Source: Methylovulum sp. (GTDB lineage Bacteria; Pseudomonadota; Gammaproteobacteria; Methylococcales; Methylomonadaceae). From it: a DNA stretch of 64,000 nt. The notes under the pieces were generated by a model. That model saw nothing but the letters and a program-made list of their open reading frames with translations. It was not told where the DNA came from and made no database searches. The number at the start of each line of letters is the position of its first letter. Position 1 is the stretch's first letter. Shown here piece by piece: positions 10,801 through 19,785 of this stretch. Location: contig JAURZI010000089.1 in the NCBI GenBank assembly GCA_030653435.1, positions 1 to 64,000 on the forward strand, in the 5' to 3' direction. A program made the translations under genes and the position numbers.

Positions 10801-13800
10801 GCGATAGTTTTTCAACCAAGTCCGCAACAGGCCTAGCCAGATGCTTTTTTAACTCGACCAACGCGCAGCGCGGTGTTTGCGCCAGCGCGCAGGCCAGTTC
10901 CAGGGCATAACCGTCCAGCTCGGTTTCGGGCAGGACGGTCAGGCTTAAGCCTTTTTTCTTCAGTTCCTTACCGGTATAAGCCTGGTTTGCAGACAGCAGC
11001 ATCAGGCCGTTTTCTTCACCGAAGCGCTGGACGAACAACTGATATTCTTCATCCGTGACCAACGCATGGTCATAGTGGTAGCGCCCTTCTGCGCTGCATA
11101 ACAGCAGCTCGCATAAGGACGCGATAAACCAGCCGATGCCCGAAACCGATGCTTTCAATACCGCGATCACCGGAATATCGCAGCCGACGATTGACTGGGG
11201 AACCTGCTTAGCTATAAGAACGTTTACGCCTTTGCCGGAAAGCTGTTCCAAACCTGTTAATAACAGTACCTTCGGTGCCGTATCCAGTTCTGACGACGCG
11301 TCCGCCAACGCCCTGAGTTCAGCAAAACCTTGGATCAATACCGTACAAATGCTGTCAACATCCAACGCGTGCTTGCCGTCATGATGCACATGCAGGGCGA
11401 ACACACCCTGTCCAAAGTCGCGTAAATCCATGCCCGATTGCCCGGTCGGCATCTGTGCTGCCGGTTTGGTTTCGCCGTTAAAGCCGAAACTGTGCAAAGC
11501 TGGCAAGCTACGCGGCCCGCTCTTGGCTTGCTGCTGAAAAACACCGGTATAGCCTGCTAAATCCGCCAATCGTGTACCGCTAGGCTTGGCGGGCACCTGC
11601 CTGGCACAGGCCGGTTTATCTTGCGCCAGCGGCTTGCTGATGGCGGCTACGACCTGGCTAGTACCGGCTTGGCCGTTTGTGGTCGGCATTACCGCCTGAT
11701 GGTCCGATACGGTGCCGCTTGCAGGCGCTGTTTTTGCGACGCCCCGGTCAAGCGGCAACCAATAAGGTTTACCGGCAAAAGCATAAGTCGGCAAGCTGAT
11801 GCGTCTAGGCATGTTGCCCGGCGACGCCTGATGCAACTGAGTCCAATCTATTGCCAGTCCTTGAGTCCACAGCGTTAACAGCTTGGCATGGCTACGTTGC
11901 TGCATCCACGCGGCGATGGTCTGGCCCATAGCCGCGTCGTCGGCAAAGACCGCAAGTATGTCCTTGTGGCGATGCGCCTGTCCGCGATAAAGATCGGCAA
12001 TATCGTCCTGGCCTGCGATGAAAGCATGCAGTTTTTGCTGTAACTCGGCTATAGAGCGGGCGCTGATTGCCAGACGCTCATCCATGGCTTCGCGCCCGAC
12101 TTGCAAAGTGTAGGCCACATCCGACAGCTTCAGCTCCGGGTTTTTTGCAATAAAATCATGTAATTTTCGGGCATAAGCGCGTAGACAGCCTTCGTTTTTC
12201 GCTGAGAGCATGATAAGGCAGTCGTCAGACAGGCTGGGTTGCACACGTTCGTGCTCCGAATATTCTTCGAGGATGATATGGGCATTCGCGCCGCCCGCGC
12301 CGAACGACGACACCCCGGCCAATCTCGGATACTCCTTACCATCGACGACAGGCCGTTGCCACTGCGCCAAAGTTTGCTGGACCACAAACGGCGTTTTGCC
12401 GAAATCAATATTGGGATTGGTTTCGGCGGCATGCAGGCTGGGCGCCAGTTGCTCATGACGCATCTGCAACACCACTTTGATAAATCCGGCTATGCCGGCG
12501 GCGGCTTCCAAATGCCCGATATTGGCTTTCACCGAACCCAGCGCGCAGAAACCGGTGTCCGCCGTATCGTTTTGATAAGCCTGGGTCAGCGCCGTTATTT
12601 CTATCGGATCGCCCAGCTCCGTACCGGTGCCGTGTGCTTCGACATAACTCATCGCTCGGGCATTGACACCGGCTTTTTGTAAGGACTCACGCACCAGTTC
12701 CGCTTGTGCCTGCGGATTGGGAACCGTATAGCCGTTGGTTTTACCGCCGTGGTTGATATGGCTGGAGCGTATGCTGGCATAGATATGATCGCCGTCGGCA
12801 ATGGCTCTCGATAACGGCTTCAATAAAACGACCCCCACCCCTTCGCCGGGCACAAAGCCGTTGCTGTCTTTACCGAAGCTTTTGCAGCGACCGTCCTTGG
12901 ACAACATCCTGGCGGCGCTAAGGCCCACATAACCGGATGGATGCAAATACAGGTTCACGCCGCCGGCAAAAGCCATCTCGCATTCTTCGTGGCGCAAATG
13001 TTGGCAGGCCTGGTGTATCGCCGTTAACGACGACGAACACATGGTATCGACGGGCATGCTGGGGCCGCGTAAATTAAGGAAATAGGACAGCCTGTTAGCT
13101 ACCGAACTGAACGAGGTGTGCGGATGGATAGTCTCGCCGCTACGCCACAACTCAGGACCGAACAAATCGAAACCGGTGCGGGTAATGCCGGCAAACACGC
13201 CGACTTTTTGCCGGAATTGTTTACGCAGATCTTCCCTGGTATAGCCCGCATCCTCCAATGCTGCCCAGGCTGCTTGCAGAAACAAACGCTCTTGAGGGTC
13301 TATCGTGACCGCTTCCTTAGGCGAAATATTAAAGAACATCGGATCAAAGTCGGTGACATGTTCTAAAAAACCGCCCCATTTGCAATAGCTCTTGCCCTGT
13401 AGCACCGCCGTATCGGGATCTTCATGGTAGAACCCGTCCACAGGCCAGCGATCTTGCGGAATATCAACGATGCAATCCTGGCCTGATTTGAGTATGTCCC
13501 AATATTCATCCAAGGTATCCGCTTTGGGAAAACGACAACTCATGCCAATGACGGCTATGGGTTCTGTCGATGCCTGGGCTTTTGTCCGGGGCAGAGGTTT
13601 AGCCGGCTGCGGCTTGCCGTCATCATTACCCGGCTTATCAGCGGCAAAAGCGCCACGCCCCTGCGTGCTGATCGGTTCACGCCCGTGTTCCGCCAAACCG
13701 GTAAGTTGCGTTAACAATACCCGTTCATGGCTGATGAAATAATCAACCAGCGCCGCCAGGGTTTGGCATTCAAACAACAAGGTACGGCTGACATCGCCAA

Positions 13801-16800
13801 AGACTTCGCGCAATTTATTGGTGATCTGCACGATGAGTATCGAATCTAGGCCGTAAGTCTCCAACGGCTCGGCGACGTCAATATCGTCTGCCTTCATCCT
13901 CAGCACGCCTGCCACCAGCTTCTTCAGGTACGTGCGGCTTTTGTCCATCAACAACTCGACGGGTAGTTCATCGGGCACTAACATGTTCAACACCTCATCA
14001 GATTGCTTTTGTTCAGGCCGCGTTTGCGCCCGCTGATACTGCCTAACCACGCCGTCACTGGCGGCGGCAATGATTTGCTGGCCCAGCATCCGCGCCCTGG
14101 CTTCAGGAAACCGGACCGCATAAAAACCCTGTTCCTGCAACACCGACTGCCATGCCGCCGGATATAATGCGGGGGAACCGGGGATCCGCAAAACCGGATC
14201 TTCGGAAAGCCACCAGCCTTCCAATAAGCCGAATGTCAGGTGCGCGAACAGCGATTTATCGCAGATTTCATTCAATAACAGCGCGCCCTGCTTATGTAAC
14301 AGCGCTTTCGCATTAGCCAGGGTTCGCCGGATATTACCGGTTGCATGCAGGACATTGGTCGCGATCACGGCATCATATTGGCCTGGCGCTATGCCCTGCC
14401 CCGCCGGTGGCTTTCCAACATCGAACAATTGCGTGTGCACAAACGGGTAGTCTGGAACGTAACGCTCTTCGGCGTGGAATAAAAAAGCCTTGGAAATATC
14501 GGTATAGCTGTATTCGGCAATGTTCCGGCTGTACCGGCGTAATTTCGGCAGCAGCATCGCCGTCGTGCCGCCGGTGCCGGCGCCGATTTCCAATAGTCGC
14601 AGTTGCGCGTCGGGATCTTGCTGCAAACGCTGCTGGATAAGCGCGACCAAGGCATCGCCTAATGCCGCATTAAAATAATCGGAGACGCTGTTGCCCTGGT
14701 AAATTCCTTCCAGCAAGCGCATAGAGGCGTCGGGAAAAATAATTTCCGTGGCTTGTTGCCGACCGGACAGTATATCCGGCAACGCCTGCAAGCAGGTCTC
14801 CACCAGAGTGACGGCGGCTTGCAGGCTGGCATCCCGGCACCAGCCGGGTTTTCCCTGATGCCAGGCCCGCCATAAGCCGTCCAGATCGGTAGCTGAGGTT
14901 TGCGGGTAAGCTTTTTGTTTTAACAGACTCCGGCTTTCCGCCAGCCAACTGGCCAGATACGCTTTAGGTTCAGCGAAGGCGCGCATGGCGGGTCCTACGT
15001 CTGAAGTAGGGCCCGCCATGCGCGCCTCATAAGCTTGTATAACGCCAGCAAACAAAGGCCACAACTGCGCTTCCATAGCCGCATTCTGGAAAATACTGGC
15101 GGGTTTCAGCGCGTCCAGGCCGTTGCTGCACCCATCAGCGGCAGCATGGATAGCCGTGATGCCCGCCGGTATCGTAACCGCATAAAGATCCAGATATTCA
15201 TCGGCCTCGATTACCGGGAAAGCGCCCAGATCCTTCATCTTGACCAAGACTAACTGAGCTAACGGAACCGTCAATAATAATTGCAACGCCGCCATGGCTT
15301 CTTCCGGCTCAATCGCGACGATGCCGCTGTGTTGCAAACGTTTTTTCGCCGCATCGGAAATCGCATCTCCGGTACCGATACGCCAATGCCCCCAATTGAT
15401 GACTTTCACGGCAAAAGGCAGTTGCGTTGCCATCTGCAAGGCGAACGCATCGGCAAACGCGCATCCGGCGGCATATCCGCTTAAGCCGCCGTTTTTTTCG
15501 AAGGCGACGATAGATGAAAAGAACAGCATGAAATCTAGGGGCTCATGTTGGAACACCTGAACCATATTGACGCTAATATCAATTTTAGCCGCGAGTACGG
15601 CGCGGAACTGCGGCTCCGGCATCGTCGCCAGACTGTCGTCAAACAGCCCCACTGCCGAATGGATCACGCCGTGGATGGCCGGATAACGTTGTTTTATCGT
15701 CACATAAGCCTGTTGCAAGGCGTCGGGATCAGCCGCATCCGCACTGATATACAGCGGCTCAGGGTCAAAGGTGGCGAGTTTTTCCTGCAACCCGGCATCA
15801 TGCCGGCGTCGGCCTATCCAGATGATCTGCGCCTGGTAACTGTCAACCATATAGCGGCTCCAGGCTTCGCCCAACCCGCCGGCGCCGCCGATGACAATAT
15901 AAACGCCGTTCTGCCGATAAGCAGGCTGGGCGGACGGGTACTGCCGCACCGGTATCAGGGCTTGCCGGAACCATTGTTTGCTGCGATAAGCCCAGCCCTC
16001 GCCTTGTCCGTCCACCGGCAGTCCAAACATCTGCCTAAGCGGCCAGTCCTGATGCGCGTCCATATCCAGCAAACGTACACGCCATTGCGGGCACTCCTTA
16101 GCCATCGCGCCAACCAGTCCGTGGACACCGGCATGCGCCGCGTTGGGCCTATTCTGCCCAAACACCGCTTGGGTTTGCGTCGTGATGAACGTCCAGCCCA
16201 GTTGCCGGGCGTCGTAAGCCAGCGCCAACAGCGCTTTCAGCAACCTGAAGATATGCAGCAATCCGTGCTGTTGCGCGTCGATGACCGATGCTTGCGAAAA
16301 ACTATCTGCATCGTCAGGCGCTATCCAGACGATATGTTCCAGCGCGCCCAACGCCGCGATGTATAGCGCCAATTCGTCGGCTGTCGCCAGCGGGTTTATC
16401 GCCATCAGCTGTGCGCCGGGATAAATAGCGCATAGCGCCTCCTGTTGTGCAGGCATGCCGCCGACAATCAATACGTGGGCATCCGGCTTGGGGAACAACG
16501 CCGTATCGGCTACCGGGCCAACTTGCCGCCACACCGGGGCCAGTATCGCAGGCTGTACTGTTAAGGCAGCAGCATCTTCTGATCCGAATGTAGGCGCATC
16601 CGTTTCCGGCAACCAGTAATGATGTTTGGCGAAAGGATAGGTCGGCAAACTGATACGCCTTGGAGTATCACCACAGTAAAAGGCAGGCCAGTCGATCACG
16701 GCTCCGCAAGCCCAAAGCAAGGCGATTTTATCCAAACCCTGTTGCGTCAAATCGGCAGGCATAAACGGTGCGTCGGCGTCGGCTTTTAATTCGGCAGGAA

Positions 16801-19462
16801 CCGTTTTGATATTAAATTGATGGATGCATCCGGTGCCGCCTTGCCGCGAGCAAAAATCGCTTAATTTGTCGATCACGTCTTGCCGGTCAGTGGCTAAAAA
16901 CGCCAAGCGCTCATCCATAGCCTGACGCCCGATTTGCAAGGTATAGGCCAAATCCCGCAACACGACAGGCGGGTTCTGCCCAGCCCTTAACCCGTCCAAA
17001 TGGCTCTGTGCATAAGCCAGTAACTGTTGCTTATTCTTAGCCGACAGCACAAACACAATCGGGTCGTCGATGTCTTTAAGCGCTATCGCAGGCGCGCTCC
17101 TAAATTCTTCGACGACCACATGAGCATTGGCGCCGCCGGAACCGAAGCTGCTAACGCCCGCCCGTCTAGGCCCTGCACCCTGCGCCCACGGGGTATGCCG
17201 GGCTACGACATAAAACCCGGAGCCGGACAGCTGGATGTGTCCATTAAGCTGCGTAAAATGCAGTACCGCAGGCAGTTCCCGATGCTGCAAGCTCAGCACG
17301 GTTTTCAATAAACCGGCAATACCGGCCGCCGCTTCCAGATGCCCCAGATTGGTTTTGCCCGCGCCTAAACCGCAACGATGGCTATGCCCGTCCGGCATAG
17401 CCTGCAAGAATGCCTCTTGCAGGCCCTGGATTTCAATAGGGTCGCCCAACGCCGTACCGGTGCCGTGAGTTTCAATATAACTGACGGATTGCGGCGCGAT
17501 AGCCGCCGCCTGCCAGGCGCTTTGCAGCAATCTTGATTGCTGCACCGGGTTCGGGACGGTCAATCCTCCCGCCAAGCCGCCGTGGTTACAGGCCGAGCCT
17601 TTGATGACCGCAAAAATTTGGTCATTATCCAGCAATGCCGCTGTCATGGGTTTCAATAACAACATCACCGCGCCTTCGCTGCGAACATAGCCATTGGCCT
17701 GCTGGTCAAAGGTCTTGCACGCGCCGTCGGGCGCCAGCATGCCCGCCTTGTAATACGCCAGACTATTAGCCGGATGGCAAATCAAGTTGATGCCGCCTAC
17801 CAAGGCTTGCGGACATTCTCCGGATTGCAGGGATTGCACGGCTTTATGCACCGCCACCAGTGAACTGGAACAAGCCGTATCGACCAGCAAACTAGGCCCG
17901 TGAAAATCGAAAAAATAGGAAATACGGTTAGCCAGCACCGCCATGGAACCGCCGGTGCTAAAATGGGCGTCAACAGGCCAAGCCGCCGATTCCAGCAGAC
18001 GGCTATAATCCGAGCCGCTGGCGCCGATAAACACCCCGGTATCGGTATCCGCCAGATTCCCCGCCGCATAGCCTGCGTGTTCCAGCGTTTGCCAAGCCAG
18101 TTCCAGCAAGATGCGTTGCTGGGGATCCATATATTCGGCTTCTTTCGCGGAGATTCGGAAAAACGGCGCATCAAAACACGCGATGTCCGCTAAAAAACCG
18201 CCACGGCCTATGCCCTGATAGGGATGACCGGGTTCTATATCGGCAGGCCATTGCCAACGTCCTGCCGGTAAGTCACCGATCACGGCGCAGCCATTTTTCA
18301 GGAGCTCCCAGAGTTCGTCCGGCGTATTAATATTTCCCGGTAAACGGCAAGCCATGCCGATGATGGCGATATCCCGGGCTGAATAATCGGCCAGGTTTTC
18401 TGTGGGTATCACCGCTAAGTCATCGGCTTGCTGCTCATGTTCAGACGGAACATCACTGTGCTTGCCCAGCGCTGCCAGCAAATAAGCCAGGACTTTTTCA
18501 GTCGTGTTGTATTGAAAGAAAAATGCCGGTTTCAGCGGGTGTTGATAATGATCGGCGATTTTTTCGCCCATTTGCAATAAATCGGTAGAATCCAGTCCCA
18601 TTTCCATCAGCGGCCTGTCTGGCGCAAACGCCGATTTCCGCTGTTCGCCCAGACATTCCAGCACGGTATTTTGCAAGTAAGCCAGCACTGAAGACCGGCT
18701 TAAATTCACAGGTTGCGCGTCGTGGTTTTTTATCGCCAGCTCATTACGGCTACGGTTCGATAAATCATAGCTGACCAACACGCCGCAGCCTTCATTTTTA
18801 CTATCCTGAGGGCGGTAATCGTGGATCAGGCCTTCAATTTTTGCGCCGTGCAATTCATGAAAACGCAAAATGGGATCCAATAACACACCCTGGCCGTTAC
18901 GTGCGTGTATATAGGCCGCCAGCGATAGCCCCGTATGCTGATCGTAGTTTTTGCATAACGAAATCGCCAGCACGGCGTCCACGTTGGTTTGCAAACTGCA
19001 ATAAAGCAGCATGAACTCCAGCAGTTGGTCGCCCAGATTTTGCCCTTGCATGGTCGGCAGTATGTTGACCGCCAGCAACTGCACTATCCTGCCGTCATCG
19101 CGATGCAAGTCCGCCACCCGTGCCATTGATGTGTGCTGTAACGCATCGGCATCGGCGATACGCTGGGAATAAATGACACCGGCTATCGTGTCTTGCACGA
19201 CCAGCACCCATTGCCCCGCAGGATAGCTGACCACCCTGTCCTGCAAAACAGCAACCGGCGTGCGTAATGGCTCTGCCCAACACAGCTCTTCCAGATGCTG
19301 TAACGCAGTTAAATCTTTGAGCTCGGCAGGTCGTATTTGATAGGCCCTACGCTCAAAATGATCCGGCATCAGCAACTCGATAGGGGTATTCTTGCCCAAC
19401 GCATGCGGATAGGGAAATAAACCCTTAGCCGCTGCGGACATCAAAAACGCGTCTGATTGCAT
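4826..19462 (-). CDS. Trans-AT polyketide synthase 1: GNAT-ACP-KS-KR-cMT-ACP-KS-ECH-ECH-ACP-ACP-KS-KR-ACP
   Basis: This 4878-residue first assembly-line protein has these domains, at rough residues. GNAT loader 30-230; ACP Ser near 289 (GLDST). KS1 360-790 (DTACSSSL near 531, THGTGT near 665). KR 980-1400 (GGAGGLG near 1187). C-methyltransferase 1520-1800 (LLEIGAGTGG near 1624); ACP near 1872. KS2 1970-2395 (DTMCSSSL). Two crotonase-fold ECH domains, 2655-2890 and 2925-3155, the second with GHAIGAGW. Tandem ACPs near 3235 and 3322 with GMDSITAVTW. KS3 3437-3855; KR 4230-4700 (GGTNGVG, SDYAMAN); final ACP near 4836. Each KS is followed by the short LPTYPFA-type linker and no acyltransferase (no GHSxG domain), the mark of trans-AT synthases. 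GNAT loaders typically give an acetyl starter. ECH plus Trp-marked ACPs point to beta-branching at module 2. The first KR has Cys where the usual catalytic-region Asn follows Tyr (YAAGC). No thioesterase: the chain must pass on. CAGGAG 9 bases before the ATG supports the start. Confidence 0.92.
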   Translation of the reverse strand: MQSDAFLMSAAAKGLFPYPHALGKNTPIELLMPDHFERRAYQIRPAELKDLTALQHLEELCWAEPLRTPVAVLQDRVVSYPAGQWVLVVQDTIAGVIYSQRIADADALQHTSMARVADLHRDDGRIVQLLAVNILPTMQGQNLGDQLLEFMLLYCSLQTNVDAVLAISLCKNYDQHTGLSLAAYIHARNGQGVLLDPILRFHELHGAKIEGLIHDYRPQDSKNEGCGVLVSYDLSNRSRNELAIKNHDAQPVNLSRSSVLAYLQNTVLECLGEQRKSAFAPDRPLMEMGLDSTDLLQMGEKIADHYQHPLKPAFFFQYNTTEKVLAYLLAALGKHSDVPSEHEQQADDLAVIPTENLADYSARDIAIIGMACRLPGNINTPDELWELLKNGCAVIGDLPAGRWQWPADIEPGHPYQGIGRGGFLADIACFDAPFFRISAKEAEYMDPQQRILLELAWQTLEHAGYAAGNLADTDTGVFIGASGSDYSRLLESAAWPVDAHFSTGGSMAVLANRISYFFDFHGPSLLVDTACSSSLVAVHKAVQSLQSGECPQALVGGINLICHPANSLAYYKAGMLAPDGACKTFDQQANGYVRSEGAVMLLLKPMTAALLDNDQIFAVIKGSACNHGGLAGGLTVPNPVQQSRLLQSAWQAAAIAPQSVSYIETHGTGTALGDPIEIQGLQEAFLQAMPDGHSHRCGLGAGKTNLGHLEAAAGIAGLLKTVLSLQHRELPAVLHFTQLNGHIQLSGSGFYVVARHTPWAQGAGPRRAGVSSFGSGGANAHVVVEEFRSAPAIALKDIDDPIVFVLSAKNKQQLLAYAQSHLDGLRAGQNPPVVLRDLAYTLQIGRQAMDERLAFLATDRQDVIDKLSDFCSRQGGTGCIHQFNIKTVPAELKADADAPFMPADLTQQGLDKIALLWACGAVIDWPAFYCGDTPRRISLPTYPFAKHHYWLPETDAPTFGSEDAAALTVQPAILAPVWRQVGPVADTALFPKPDAHVLIVGGMPAQQEALCAIYPGAQLMAINPLATADELALYIAALGALEHIVWIAPDDADSFSQASVIDAQQHGLLHIFRLLKALLALAYDARQLGWTFITTQTQAVFGQNRPNAAHAGVHGLVGAMAKECPQWRVRLLDMDAHQDWPLRQMFGLPVDGQGEGWAYRSKQWFRQALIPVRQYPSAQPAYRQNGVYIVIGGAGGLGEAWSRYMVDSYQAQIIWIGRRRHDAGLQEKLATFDPEPLYISADAADPDALQQAYVTIKQRYPAIHGVIHSAVGLFDDSLATMPEPQFRAVLAAKIDISVNMVQVFQHEPLDFMLFFSSIVAFEKNGGLSGYAAGCAFADAFALQMATQLPFAVKVINWGHWRIGTGDAISDAAKKRLQHSGIVAIEPEEAMAALQLLLTVPLAQLVLVKMKDLGAFPVIEADEYLDLYAVTIPAGITAIHAAADGCSNGLDALKPASIFQNAAMEAQLWPLFAGVIQAYEARMAGPTSDVGPAMRAFAEPKAYLASWLAESRSLLKQKAYPQTSATDLDGLWRAWHQGKPGWCRDASLQAAVTLVETCLQALPDILSGRQQATEIIFPDASMRLLEGIYQGNSVSDYFNAALGDALVALIQQRLQQDPDAQLRLLEIGAGTGGTTAMLLPKLRRYSRNIAEYSYTDISKAFLFHAEERYVPDYPFVHTQLFDVGKPPAGQGIAPGQYDAVIATNVLHATGNIRRTLANAKALLHKQGALLLNEICDKSLFAHLTFGLLEGWWLSEDPVLRIPGSPALYPAAWQSVLQEQGFYAVRFPEARARMLGQQIIAAASDGVVRQYQRAQTRPEQKQSDEVLNMLVPDELPVELLMDKSRTYLKKLVAGVLRMKADDIDVAEPLETYGLDSILIVQITNKLREVFGDVSRTLLFECQTLAALVDYFISHERVLLTQLTGLAEHGREPISTQGRGAFAADKPGNDDGKPQPAKPLPRTKAQASTEPIAVIGMSCRFPKADTLDEYWDILKSGQDCIVDIPQDRWPVDGFYHEDPDTAVLQGKSYCKWGGFLEHVTDFDPMFFNISPKEAVTIDPQERLFLQAAWAALEDAGYTREDLRKQFRQKVGVFAGITRTGFDLFGPELWRSGETIHPHTSFSSVANRLSYFLNLRGPSMPVDTMCSSSLTAIHQACQHLRHEECEMAFAGGVNLYLHPSGYVGLSAARMLSKDGRCKSFGKDSNGFVPGEGVGVVLLKPLSRAIADGDHIYASIRSSHINHGGKTNGYTVPNPQAQAELVRESLQKAGVNARAMSYVEAHGTGTELGDPIEITALTQAYQNDTADTGFCALGSVKANIGHLEAAAGIAGFIKVVLQMRHEQLAPSLHAAETNPNIDFGKTPFVVQQTLAQWQRPVVDGKEYPRLAGVSSFGAGGANAHIILEEYSEHERVQPSLSDDCLIMLSAKNEGCLRAYARKLHDFIAKNPELKLSDVAYTLQVGREAMDERLAISARSIAELQQKLHAFIAGQDDIADLYRGQAHRHKDILAVFADDAAMGQTIAAWMQQRSHAKLLTLWTQGLAIDWTQLHQASPGNMPRRISLPTYAFAGKPYWLPLDRGVAKTAPASGTVSDHQAVMPTTNGQAGTSQVVAAISKPLAQDKPACARQVPAKPSGTRLADLAGYTGVFQQQAKSGPRSLPALHSFGFNGETKPAAQMPTGQSGMDLRDFGQGVFALHVHHDGKHALDVDSICTVLIQGFAELRALADASSELDTAPKVLLLTGLEQLSGKGVNVLIAKQVPQSIVGCDIPVIAVLKASVSGIGWFIASLCELLLCSAEGRYHYDHALVTDEEYQLFVQRFGEENGLMLLSANQAYTGKELKKKGLSLTVLPETELDGYALELACALAQTPRCALVELKKHLARPVADLVEKLSQRTPLSARPSSGQQGLLDTLTPADQLALAGNGPGTPVNITIKSAVVTVEAYQNGVVLVTLCEKASKNTFTPDFVSGVIEAFEHIRNTAAYKVVVLTGYGHYFACGGTRQGLLAIQNGSARFTDEQSYSAALTCDIPVIAAMQGHAIGAGWAMGLFCDAAVYSEESSYQSPYMLYGFTPGAGSTLIFPHRLGYDLSRDILFTAKAYPGRELKQRGIGMPVIPRAEVLAYALAWAGQIALAPRERLIKDKQLRAQGLRNRLETVYAQELAMHDKTFVGSQSVIANIQRHFNDAFAVDGDDTRASTPVSAPALQHGLAAILSTLRLTLAEELSMQPETVNDDMTFIDMGMDSITAVTWIRKLNKHYGLVLEATQVYRYPTLTAFAGHLHNVQPAPAPDAPVAASATALLTMLRESLAAELYLQPDMLDDDMTFIDMGMDSITAVTWVRKINKHYGLAIGATKIYSYPNLREFYQYILKDLKWSGQSDVQQTLAPVELTLSPDTVIELGSFNVVRSYALSCHVVEQGVTEETPQAEAPQHPLETRAQPVDDRAIAIIGMAGQFPKAKNLQQFWDNLVQGRDCVSDIPPERWSIDDFYSPDKQAPGKTVCRRMGALDDVEMFDPLFFNISPYEAELMDPQQRLFLQACWHSIEDAGYNPMALSGSLCGVFAGCAAGDYARLLDGQTLNAQALMGESVSILPARIAYFLNLQGPSLALDTACSSSLVAIANACDSLLLGHSDLALAGGVYVITGPEIHVKMSQSGMLSPDGRCYSFDQRANGFVPGEGVGVLVLKRLAQAEQDGDAVYGVIRGWGVNQDGKTNGITAPNPDSQTRLEKQVYQRFGINPEHIQMLEAHGTGTKLGDPIEVDALRETFKHFTDKTDYCALGSVKSNIGHLATAAGVSGVFKALLALRHRQIPPTINYQTLNEHIRLQDSPFYVNTTCRDWPVTEGQERLAAISSFGFSGTNAHLVLAEYRGSVARPLSAADKPVLFVLSAKTQPQLIQYAASVKAYLETNQISLDGLAYTYQTGREAMAVRLAIVATSADGLGKQLAAYVAGETGHDVFAGVVDNNRVVESDRTVMQTLIADSNLKGLASYWVNGGLVAWQLLPGQKQRLHGLPGYPFATERYWLMPRRARRARLTGPGSIRRARRALPIKNDRLWFAEEVSGTFSWNDRLQCYQDAAIAMLYDDDSEQDAVGRLLTQLEQAAGLRQPLNLQFLHAGGPFKSTPDVLLVLATEQKIQAAMQVLATASKPVRVFCLFDNTGQHGAIGALLSTIKRNNTHYWTLITKADSDVAGTDLQILLKEWLAHDYSAQYPPSWTEIRYSAAQRWVRQAAYTPPQEASHLIVKSWREQSLDTAGAPSGDGRVVILANQESVSIAAQLMQFTGFKDSVLLVDGQQSFNLKDAEASKASANTLQGVTLLIDLSDLYAAAKNHDADSPGKISFYQTLMGAYTDISLLYFTKGLQHFQSELMSLAGAKFAGLVKMLSAEYPHVNAKFIDIDPAAYGDARFIHDLICSEYATGGGETELCYRQGRRFAPYLHIDEQQQDNGRPFVVDATGVYVISGGTNGVGLEIAQYLAAKGCNNLVLMGIQPLPDKVLWETASQDHALSPYLRNKLNVLSALDKAIPNLQVYTGPLTEFEPLARYFNGIRARFGAIKGVIHSAGVYSDWATPGFATKSLARMQQVFEPKIQGLETLQTVFNADALDFFVTFSSLTGLMPRLARGASDYAMANSFVDFFSAYHYYQNKNTAYKTITWSDWNETGAITRVCPDKVALIEESFRQIGLRTFSNRDGCALFERAMAVRGSSWVFPAYLEMACFNEAQQGLLLGQPASHVVQPVANDEEASPVSKLLAQLTLWEAAKQPGMEFPVSMITDVISFDEIQRLEPDVIHRIYQLMFAQEGFAGVTAAITEHPPAEQPDISHIITKTLAEVLKLNDVDHRQSFQNYGLDSISAMVLATRLEKKLQQSVQPRWLIDFSTVESLSRHLLTQK
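7351..7413. repeat. Palindromic GC-rich repeat (22-bp perfect arms) inserted in frame in PKS 1
   Basis: Arms 7351-7372 and 7392-7413 are perfect inverted complements with a 19-base loop. The left arm begins GTAGGGCGCGCCGTGCG. The insertion encodes the Arg-rich RRARRA-type stretch near residues 4016-4037, in the linker between KS3 and KR, without breaking the frame. Related units occur at 14977-15027, 24436-24457 and, decayed, near 22722 and 52090. This looks like a REP/palindromic-unit family. Confidence 0.8.
14977..15027. repeat. Second palindromic repeat in PKS 1, arms in opposite order
   Basis: Arms 14977-14998 (starting AGGCGCGCATGGCGG) and 15006-15027 are complementary at 21 of 22 bases with a 7-base loop. 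The unit matches the 7351 element closely, but the arm that is outer there is inner here. It encodes part of the linker between KR and methyltransferase, near residues 1478-1495, and keeps the frame. Confidence 0.75.
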
Positions 19463-19554
19463 GCTTAAAAACTCCTGAACTTGAATAATAACTGTGCGGA
19501 CTTCGGTATCGCCACCTTCGGGCGCACCATGCCCTTTGTTCAGCTTAGAATTAA

Positions 19555-19680
19555 CTAAACAACCTCATCAGTTAACGCCCTGATTATGGCGTATTCTATA
19601 AACTGCGCGGCTTTTTGTCTTTCCTGAAAATTAAAAGAAAAGCCTAAAAGCCGCTCGATCAGATCGCTTTTTTTGGTCAT
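19555..19680 (-). CDS. Possible 41-residue small protein upstream of PKS 1
   Basis: This is an ATG ORF of 41 codons (begins MTKKSDLIERLLGF, ends ALTDEVV) on the same strand as the synthase and 92 bases upstream of its start. Its composition is protein-like, with an amphipathic helix pattern and charged N-terminus. A weak GGGGTGG precedes the ATG. It could be a leader peptide or a small accessory protein. No family is recognised. Confidence 0.35.
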   Translation of the reverse strand: MTKKSDLIERLLGFSFNFQERQKAAQFIEYAIIRALTDEVV

Positions 19681-19721
19681 GCCACCCCAATACAAAAAAG
19701 CTCGCCAATACCTACATGAGC

Positions 19722-19749
19722 CATATCACGCATCAGCCTGTGTGATATG
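19722..19749. promoter_or_regulatory. Candidate operator: CATATCAC-N12-GTGATATG
   Basis: Perfect 8-base arms (19722-19729 and 19742-19749) are separated by 12 bases, so half-site centres are 20 bases apart, two helical turns, as for a dimeric activator or repressor. It lies about 260 bases upstream of the synthase start and about 350 upstream of the YVTN gene. The regulator is unknown. Confidence 0.4.
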
Positions 19750-19785
19750 ACACATGACTAACAAAAGCCTTATAAAAACAGCAAC

